Assembly (NCBI GenBank): GCA_020845495.1
Contig: JADLFM010000061.1
Coordinates: forward strand, 1 to 8,875
Source: Chloroflexota bacterium
GTDB lineage: Bacteria > Chloroflexota > UBA6077 > JACCZL01
Length of the DNA stretch: 8,875 nt
Direction of reading: 5' to 3'
Shown: positions 5,055 to 8,875 of the stretch, piece by piece
Position numbering within the stretch: the first letter of the stretch is position 1
Layout of the letters: the number at the start of each line of letters is the position of its first letter
Made by a program: the position numbers and the translations under genes
Notes under the pieces: generated by a model
Told to the model about the DNA's origin: nothing
Database searches by the model: none
Seen by the model: the letters and a program-made list of their open reading frames with translations, nothing else

Positions 5055-6266
5055 ATGATCTGGACCGTGTGGCTGCTGACGGCGACCCTGGCCCTGACAC
5101 TCCTACCTTCCAATGTCGTGCCGACTGCCGTGCCACTGTTGCGGCAGGAGTGGGGAACGACGGATGCTGAGCTGGGGGGCGTCTTCACCGCCTATCGCCT
5201 GGGGTATCTCGCGGCGGTCCTTCTCGTGTTGCCGTTGACCGATCGCTTCCGGGCGAGCTTCGTCATCGGTGGCTGCTCGGCCGTGGCCGCTCTGTCGTTC
5301 CTGCTGTTCCCGTTCCTCGCTCACGACCCCTGGAGCGCTGCCCTGCTCCGATTTGTCGCGGGCCTCGGTCTGGCCGGCGTGTACCTCCCGGGCGTGCGGG
5401 TCGTAGCCACCGCGGCGACGGCTGAGCGGCGCGGGCTGATGGTAAGCATCTACGTCTCGGCGTACTACTTCGGCGCGGCGCTCTCGCTCTGGGCTAGCGG
5501 AACGCTGCTGCCGGCGTTCGGATGGCGCGGCGCGTCCGTCGTCTTGGGAGCGATCTCTGCGTTGGCGCTGCCCCTGGCATTGATCGCGACCTGGCGCATC
5601 TCCCCGCCGCCGAAGCGGAGTGCTCGATTCAACCTGGCCGTACTGCGGAACGGGCCGACTCGGCGGACGATCCTGGCGTATGGGGCGCACTCGTGGGAGC
5701 TGTACATCTCCCGAGCCTGGCTGCCCGCCTTCCTCGCGGCCGTGCTCGTCGGCCAGGGTCTAGGGGATGTCGAAGCGGCCTCGGAGGGCGCACAGTGGGC
5801 CGGGCTCATCGCCGGCCTGGGGACGGCTGGAGTCTGGCTTGGCGGCTGGCTCTCAGATCGCTGGGGGCGAGCCCAGGTCGCGGTCACGATCGCCATGGCA
5901 AGCGGGTGCCTCTCACTCCTGTTCGGCTGGCTCGGCCTGGTTGGCTGGTGGGTCGTGATCGCCGTCGGCTGCGTCTACGGCCTGATTCTGGCGGCCGATT
6001 CGAGCATCTACTCGGCCACCGTGACGGAGGTCGCACCTGAAGACCAGCTCGGGTCAGCGCAGGCCGCCCAGGCGTTCACCGCGTCGTTCGCATCATCTGT
6101 CGCGCCAGTGGTGGCCGGTTTGATGCTCGACCTGGGCGGCGGATACGGCGGTGCTTTCGCCGTTGCTGGCATCGTCGGGCTCGCCGGAGCCTACAACCTG
6201 TTGCCGCTGGCTCGTCGTGGCCGTGGCGGGACGGCGACCGCGGTGGCAGAGCCGCAGCCAGGCTGA
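5055..6266 (+). CDS. MFS transporter of the arsenic module, 403 aa
   Basis: Third major facilitator carrier, about 12 hydrophobic segments, located in the membrane. The first copy of motif A is degenerate (LPLTDRFRASFVIGG, about 59-73). The second is good: GGWLSDRWGRAQVAV (around 265-278). A distinctive stretch YGAHSWELYISRAWLPAFL opens the second half, and the C-terminus ends in a short polar tail. ATG 5055 is preferred over ATG 5052 because AGGGGAG (5043-5049) is 5 nt away rather than 2. It follows arsM in the same orientation after 188-191 nt of structured leader. Position suggests export of arsenite, antimonite or methylated arsenicals, in the way MFS proteins such as ArsK and ArsJ serve other ars clusters. 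I cannot assign it to either of those families from sequence alone, and another substrate is possible. Confidence 0.85.
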   Translation: MIWTVWLLTATLALTLLPSNVVPTAVPLLRQEWGTTDAELGGVFTAYRLGYLAAVLLVLPLTDRFRASFVIGGCSAVAALSFLLFPFLAHDPWSAALLRFVAGLGLAGVYLPGVRVVATAATAERRGLMVSIYVSAYYFGAALSLWASGTLLPAFGWRGASVVLGAISALALPLALIATWRISPPPKRSARFNLAVLRNGPTRRTILAYGAHSWELYISRAWLPAFLAAVLVGQGLGDVEAASEGAQWAGLIAGLGTAGVWLGGWLSDRWGRAQVAVTIAMASGCLSLLFGWLGLVGWWVVIAVGCVYGLILAADSSIYSATVTEVAPEDQLGSAQAAQAFTASFASSVAPVVAGLMLDLGGGYGGAFAVAGIVGLAGAYNLLPLARRGRGGTATAVAEPQPG

Positions 6267-6365
6267 TGCACGCCGGAGACAGACTCACTTGGACATGACG
6301 CGGTGCAAACCTGCCAAGGCGTCGCGTCCTTCCCGGCCAGATATATCCCACCTATGAACCGTGGA
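6267..6365. other. Convergent gap, no clear feature
   Basis: This short stretch separates the stops of the plus-strand MFS gene and the minus-strand MerF-like gene. I looked for a bidirectional terminator and found only weak, short repeats (for example GACGC and GCGTC about 20 nt apart) and no T-tracts. No ORF here is supported. Confidence 0.4.
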
Positions 6366-6707
6366 TCACAACTCCCGGGGTGCTGGTACCGTGGAAGCGT
6401 CGACCATAGGAAGGCCGGGGTGCGAATCCGATGACCAGGCGCCGCCGCAGCGACATCCTCGTCCACATCCGGTCCCCTTTGAACACACGGAATGCCGGCG
6501 ACGCCAGATCAGAACGCCGGCGCCAACAAAGGCACCCAGGACCACAGCCGCGATGAGGCCCGTCTCGATCGCCTCGGTAGCCCAACCGATGAGCAGAGCG
6601 AGGCCGGGAAACGTCACGACGAGCAGCGGTGCGCTGCAACAGACGACCGCGCACGCCGCGGTGAGGCCCGCTCCGCCGAGAGCTAGTCGAGAGCCAGGTA
6701 GATTCAT
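6366..6707 (-). CDS. MerF-like Cys-Cys membrane transport protein, 113 aa
   Basis: Small inner-membrane protein with two hydrophobic helices (about 8-42 and 46-68), then a basic RRRH stop-transfer signal and a cysteine-rich tail. C23-C24 lie inside the first helix and are followed by proline (VVCCSAPLLVV), like the CCxxP of MerF and MerT mercury importers. The tail holds C75, C81, C85 and C87 (VCSKGTGCGRGCRC), matching the second thiol site of MerF in position, though it has four cysteines instead of a CC pair. The overall length exceeds MerF (about 80 aa) by a C-terminal polar extension. ATG 6707 has a GGGGGA site 5-6 nt upstream. An alternative GTG at 6755 would overlap the previous gene's stop by 4 nt but has no ribosome site. 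It is the last gene of the merR unit. Mercury is the likeliest cargo; this rests on motif likeness only. Confidence 0.68.
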   Translation of the reverse strand: MNLPGSRLALGGAGLTAACAVVCCSAPLLVVTFPGLALLIGWATEAIETGLIAAVVLGAFVGAGVLIWRRRHSVCSKGTGCGRGCRCGGAWSSDSHPGLPMVDASTVPAPREL

Positions 6708-6751
6708 CCGAGTCCCCCGTGATCTGGTCAAGTGCTCCTGGGACGTGTCGA

Positions 6752-7276
6752 TCACGTCTGCCGTTCGAGCCGGACTGCGGATCCAATGGTGCGGCGCATC
6801 ATGGCGACGGCGACCGCCGCAACCCCAAGATGAAGCGCCGTGATGAGTGCGGCCAGCACGACGAGGAGTCGATCAGCTCGGCCAATCTGTACGACCACCT
6901 CCCGACCGTCGAAGACGCCTGTTACGACTCCGAATGTGGCAGCCGCCACCAGAATCGGCCCGGCGGCCGGCCGCAGCCAGACGCCTATGGCGAGTAAGAC
7001 CGAGAACACCACGACCCCGATGATCGCGGCAGGCGACTCTGGGTTGATGCCAAGTGTCCCGGCGCGTGCGCTGTCGATCACAGCAGCGCGCTCCCGTCGT
7101 TCTTGCTCTTCAGAATGGCCTGTTTCGGCTCGTTCTCGCTTCACACTCGTGGCCTCGCCTTCACCACGTGGTGCCTCACCAGCACGCTCGATCGTAACGC
7201 CAATCGCGAAGCGCGCCGCTGAGCCGAAGAGGAGTGCGGCCAGCAGAAGCCGCGTTCTGGCCACCCAATTGTCCAC
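6752..7276 (-). CDS. Hypothetical membrane protein, 174 aa, GTG start
   Basis: I do not recognise a family. The protein has an N-terminal hydrophobic anchor (about 8-27), then a long charged stretch (30-68) rich in Glu and Arg, possibly helical and probably extracytoplasmic or cytoplasmic linker. Three hydrophobic segments follow: about 83-100, 104-122 and 137-160. There is no cysteine or histidine cluster, so it is not an obvious metal binder. The start GTG 7276 is supported by GGAGGTG about 7 nt upstream, inside the 15-nt gap from the previous gene. It sits between another orphan membrane protein and the MerF-like gene. Codon use and the good ribosome site argue that it is a real gene. Its role in the operon is unknown; a partner subunit or chaperone for the transporter is one guess. 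Confidence 0.65.
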   Translation of the reverse strand: MDNWVARTRLLLAALLFGSAARFAIGVTIERAGEAPRGEGEATSVKRERAETGHSEEQERRERAAVIDSARAGTLGINPESPAAIIGVVVFSVLLAIGVWLRPAAGPILVAAATFGVVTGVFDGREVVVQIGRADRLLVVLAALITALHLGVAAVAVAMMRRTIGSAVRLERQT

Positions 7277-7291
7277 AAGTCGTCACCTCCG

Positions 7292-7669
7292 CTACTCCAG
7301 GGCGGTACCCATGCCGGCGAGCGATTTCAGACCGTCAAGCAAGAGCAGCCCAACGAGCGTCACCTCGATCGCCTTATCGGCGTACCCGATCGTCGTGTAC
7401 GGCTGACCGAGCACGACCCACAGAAGGATGGTGAGGGCCGTGTGGCTCATAAACAGCCAGCGGATCGGCCGGCCATACCGTTGAAGCAGCGGCACAGTGA
7501 GCGCCCCCACCAGGGCGATATAGCCGAGACCGTTGAGGTAAAAGCCAACCAGGGTCAGCGGGATGGCCAGGACGATGTGGATGATGGCCGTGGCCAGCGC
7601 CAGCGCGACGATCCCGCCTCGTACGGAGTCGAGACCCGCCCCTCTGAGCGGGCTACTCTCCGCCATCAT
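7292..7669 (-). CDS. Hypothetical four-helix membrane protein, 125 aa
   Basis: I do not recognise a named family. The protein is almost entirely hydrophobic, with four likely membrane helices at about 18-41, 44-62, 70-88 and 99-114, separated by short polar turns (QRYGRPIR at 63-70, GQPYTTIGYADK at 88-99). There are no cysteines; one histidine lies in each of helices 1 and 3 (H31, H76). The start is taken as ATG 7669, the first of two consecutive ATGs (7669, 7666), 16 nt after the merR stop. A longer frame back to 7729 would overlap merR by 44 nt with a basic, non-hydrophobic tail. The ribosome site is weak (AGG about 6 nt away), which suggests coupling to merR. It is the second gene of the MerR-controlled unit and is followed after 15 nt by the next membrane protein. 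Confidence 0.65.
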   Translation of the reverse strand: MMAESSPLRGAGLDSVRGGIVALALATAIIHIVLAIPLTLVGFYLNGLGYIALVGALTVPLLQRYGRPIRWLFMSHTALTILLWVVLGQPYTTIGYADKAIEVTLVGLLLLDGLKSLAGMGTALE

Positions 7670-7685
7670 CACCAGCCTGCTAAGC

Positions 7686-8504
7686 TCACGACACGGACTG
7701 GCGCCCGAACGTCGCCTCGAGCGCGTCAAGCTGGAGAGGCCCGGCGGTGATTCGAAGTTGTAGCCCGCTCTCTGTCTTCAGGCTCCAGCCAATCGTCGAG
7801 CAGCACAGCCGCTCAGCCTCCACCACCGCCTCGACGAGCTGTGCGGCGGCCGGGTCGAAGTCGATCACCAGGCCGTCTGCGTCGCGGGTCAGCGACGTCA
7901 CCGACCCAACGATCTGATCGATCGTCGGAGCACCCGTCGGGCGCAGTCCCACCTCGCACATCAGCGTCTCCATCAGGTCGGGGGCATGGGGTTCACTCAT
8001 CCTGTCACCTACCAACGACTCCAGCGGAATTACCTGCTGACTCGGCGCGCATCGGCAGAGACCAGACTCACCGCCTTCCCCGTCCACTAGCAGGCATCGA
8101 CCACACTCAGCCACGGTCAGGCCTGGGCGCACGTCGGCAACGATCTGACGGGCATCCTCCTCCAGTGTGTCCAGCTCGCCACGGAGCGCCTGCAGCTCTG
8201 CGATCTGCTGATCGATCCGCGCCCGCTGCGCGGCCACAAGCTGCAGGATCTCCTGGGCGTAGGCACCACATTCGGATGCAAAGGCACGCTCAACCAGTCC
8301 CTTGACTTCAGGAAGCGACAGCCCGAGCAATCGTGCGCGGCGGGCCAGCCGCAGACGGCGGACATCGTTTGGCGAATACAGTCGGTACCCTGATTCGGTG
8401 CGCTCGGGGACAGGGATGATTCCCTGGGCCTCGTAGAACCGAATGTTGGGGACGGAAAGGCCACTCTGATGAGCAACCTTGCTGATGGTGAGCTTCTGGT
8501 CCAT
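7686..8504 (-). CDS. MerR-family metal or redox regulator with extra C-terminal CC domain, 272 aa
   Basis: DNA-distorting activator of the MerR family. The N-terminal winged helix is complete: LTISKVAHQSGLSVPNIRFYEAQGII (5-30), then RTESGYRLYSPNDVRRLRLARRARLLGLSLPEVKGL (35-70). C79 matches the metal-ligand cysteine that starts the dimer helix in MerR, CadR and ZntR. A long coiled helix (about 83-122) follows. The usual short metal loop is replaced by CGRC (134-137) and CRC (150-152), with C183 beyond. At about 213-265 there is an additional domain with the AERLCCSTIGWSL signature (C234-C235), like the small ERxCC-type domains found beside metal regulators. At 272 aa it is about twice the usual MerR length (about 130-145). 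ATG 8504 lies 7 nt after the -10 box, so the message is probably leaderless. Metal, possibly mercury, or an Fe-S cluster are both possible signals. Confidence 0.88.
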   Translation of the reverse strand: MDQKLTISKVAHQSGLSVPNIRFYEAQGIIPVPERTESGYRLYSPNDVRRLRLARRARLLGLSLPEVKGLVERAFASECGAYAQEILQLVAAQRARIDQQIAELQALRGELDTLEEDARQIVADVRPGLTVAECGRCLLVDGEGGESGLCRCAPSQQVIPLESLVGDRMSEPHAPDLMETLMCEVGLRPTGAPTIDQIVGSVTSLTRDADGLVIDFDPAAAQLVEAVVEAERLCCSTIGWSLKTESGLQLRITAGPLQLDALEATFGRQSVS

Positions 8505-8510
8505 GCCTCC

Positions 8511-8541
8511 AGCCTAAACCCTCAAGTCACTTGAGGGTCAA
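8511..8541 (-). promoter_or_regulatory. MerR-type promoter and operator of the merR operon
   Basis: On the minus strand, TTGACC (8541-8536) and TAGGCT (8516-8511) are spaced 19 nt, the over-long spacing that MerR-family activators correct. The spacer is filled by a perfect 21-nt dyad at 8518-8538: arm ACCCTCAAGT, one central base, arm ACTTGAGGGT. The half-site CCTCAAGT is the one known from the SoxR operator, while the 10-1-10 geometry is like CadR/PbrR sites. The expected transcription start falls at or beside the merR ATG. A GGAGG sits only 1 nt from the ATG, too near to work as a normal ribosome site. Confidence 0.82.
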
Positions 8542-8562
8542 GCCATTTCCGAGCTCGCCCGA

Positions 8563-8568
8563 TAGAAT
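8563..8568 (+). promoter_or_regulatory. Possible -10 box for the ynfA gene
   Basis: TAGAAT matches TATAAT at 5 of 6 positions and lies 31 nt before the GTG start. No good -35 box is found 16-19 nt upstream. The MerR operator ends 25 nt before it, so MerR might affect this promoter too. Confidence 0.35.
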
Positions 8569-8591
8569 CGGCATCGAAACTTCGTTGCCGA
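8568..8591. repeat. Near-perfect inverted repeat before ynfA
   Basis: Arms TCGGCATCGAA (8568-8578) and TTCGTTGCCGA (8581-8591) pair at 10 of 11 positions with a 2-nt centre. The right arm runs into the ynfA ribosome site (GAGGT, 8590-8594). It could be an operator or an RNA hairpin limiting translation. Confidence 0.5.
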
Positions 8592-8599
8592 GGTGGTTC

Positions 8600-8875
8600 G
8601 TGATCGAGGTGGTGCGAGCCTTGGTTCTCTTCGCGGTCGCGGGGCTCGCCGAGATCGGCGGCGGATGGCTGCTATGGCAGTGGTTGCGTGAAGGCCGCTC
8701 CTGGCCGTGGGGGCTGGTCGGGGCCATGGTCGTCGTTCTGTACGGCGTCATCCCCACCTTGCAGACCGAACCGCACTTTGGCCGGGTCTACGCCGCGTAC
8801 GGTGGTGTATTTATCGTCCTGTCACTGCTGTGGGGACGGGTCTTCGACGGCTTCGAGGCTGACCGCTGGGACCTA
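8600..8875 (+). CDS. ynfA: YnfA/UPF0060-family membrane protein, N-terminal 92 aa, cut by window end
   Basis: Small multi-helix inner-membrane protein of the UPF0060 family, which is related to the small multidrug-resistance fold. The family signature is clear: GLAEIGGGWLLWQWLREGRSWPWGL (15-39), then ALYGVIPTLQ-type VLYGVIPTLQTE, FGRVYAAYGGVFIVLSLLWG and FDGFEADRWDL. Typical members are about 108-110 aa, so roughly 16-18 residues lie beyond the window. The start is GTG 8600 with GAGGT 5 nt upstream; an in-frame TTG at 8585 is possible but falls inside the inverted repeat. The gene diverges from merR. Some YnfA proteins have been tied to export of toxic small molecules, and the neighbourhood fits a resistance role, but the substrate here is unknown. 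The symbol rests on family likeness. Confidence 0.9.
   Translation, partial: MIEVVRALVLFAVAGLAEIGGGWLLWQWLREGRSWPWGLVGAMVVVLYGVIPTLQTEPHFGRVYAAYGGVFIVLSLLWGRVFDGFEADRWDL

Noticed and set aside
4576..5690. Minus-strand open frames opposite the arsM end and the start of the third MFS gene
   Set aside because: Low-complexity Arg/Pro/Ser-rich translations with no domain; shadows of the plus-strand genes.
8527..8757. Minus-strand 76-codon frame over the ynfA start
   Set aside because: The plus strand here encodes an unmistakable YnfA sequence, and the MerR operator falls inside the proposed frame's end.
1..8875. CRISPR array, tRNA or rRNA gene, insertion sequence
   Set aside because: I saw no regularly spaced repeats, cloverleaf with anticodon arm, transposase motif or terminal inverted repeats with target duplications.

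Overview
The window reads as a high-GC bacterial metal and metalloid resistance island. No rRNA, tRNA or core gene is present to fix the taxon. The GC-rich codon use, apparently leaderless regulator transcripts, and the style of the ArsM, YnfA and MerR proteins suggest a Chloroflexota (Thermomicrobia-like) or actinobacterial host. That is an inference with low certainty.

Layout. (1) 1-389: a decayed C-terminal piece of an FAD-dependent aromatic-ring monooxygenase on the minus strand, with no start codon and no N-terminal half. (2) 390-3540: an ArsR-family repressor (minus) diverges from an MFS transporter gene (plus). A 32-bp dyad operator lies between them. A 22-codon mini-ORF and a second, different MFS gene follow; the mini-ORF stop overlaps the MFS start. 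(3) 3537-6266: an arsenic module with arsR, arsM (arsenite S-adenosylmethionine methyltransferase) and a third MFS transporter. Nearly identical operators (ATAGACA, 3 nt, GTCGATG) lie just upstream of both arsR and arsM. The third MFS gene is preceded by a 188-nt leader with several strong hairpins. (4) 8541-6366, minus strand: a four-gene unit under an autoregulated MerR-type promoter. It contains a cysteine-rich MerR regulator with an extra C-terminal CC domain, two small membrane proteins of unknown function, and a MerF-like Cys-Cys membrane protein. (5) 8600-8875: the start of a YnfA/UPF0060 membrane protein gene, divergent from merR and cut by the window end.

How it may work together. 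ArsR would release both of its operators when trivalent arsenic binds. ArsM would methylate As(III), and one or more of the flanking MFS pumps could export the inorganic or methylated species. No arsB, acr3, arsC or arsA is visible, so export would have to fall to an MFS carrier or to genes outside the window. The minus-strand MerR unit looks like an independent thiol-metal (possibly mercury) sensing and transport locus, because its only recognisable effector is MerF-like and no merA or merB is visible. The strongest leads are the paired ars operators with no canonical arsenite pump, the MerR-CC fusion operon with two orphan membrane proteins, and the mutually exclusive hairpins before the third MFS gene.
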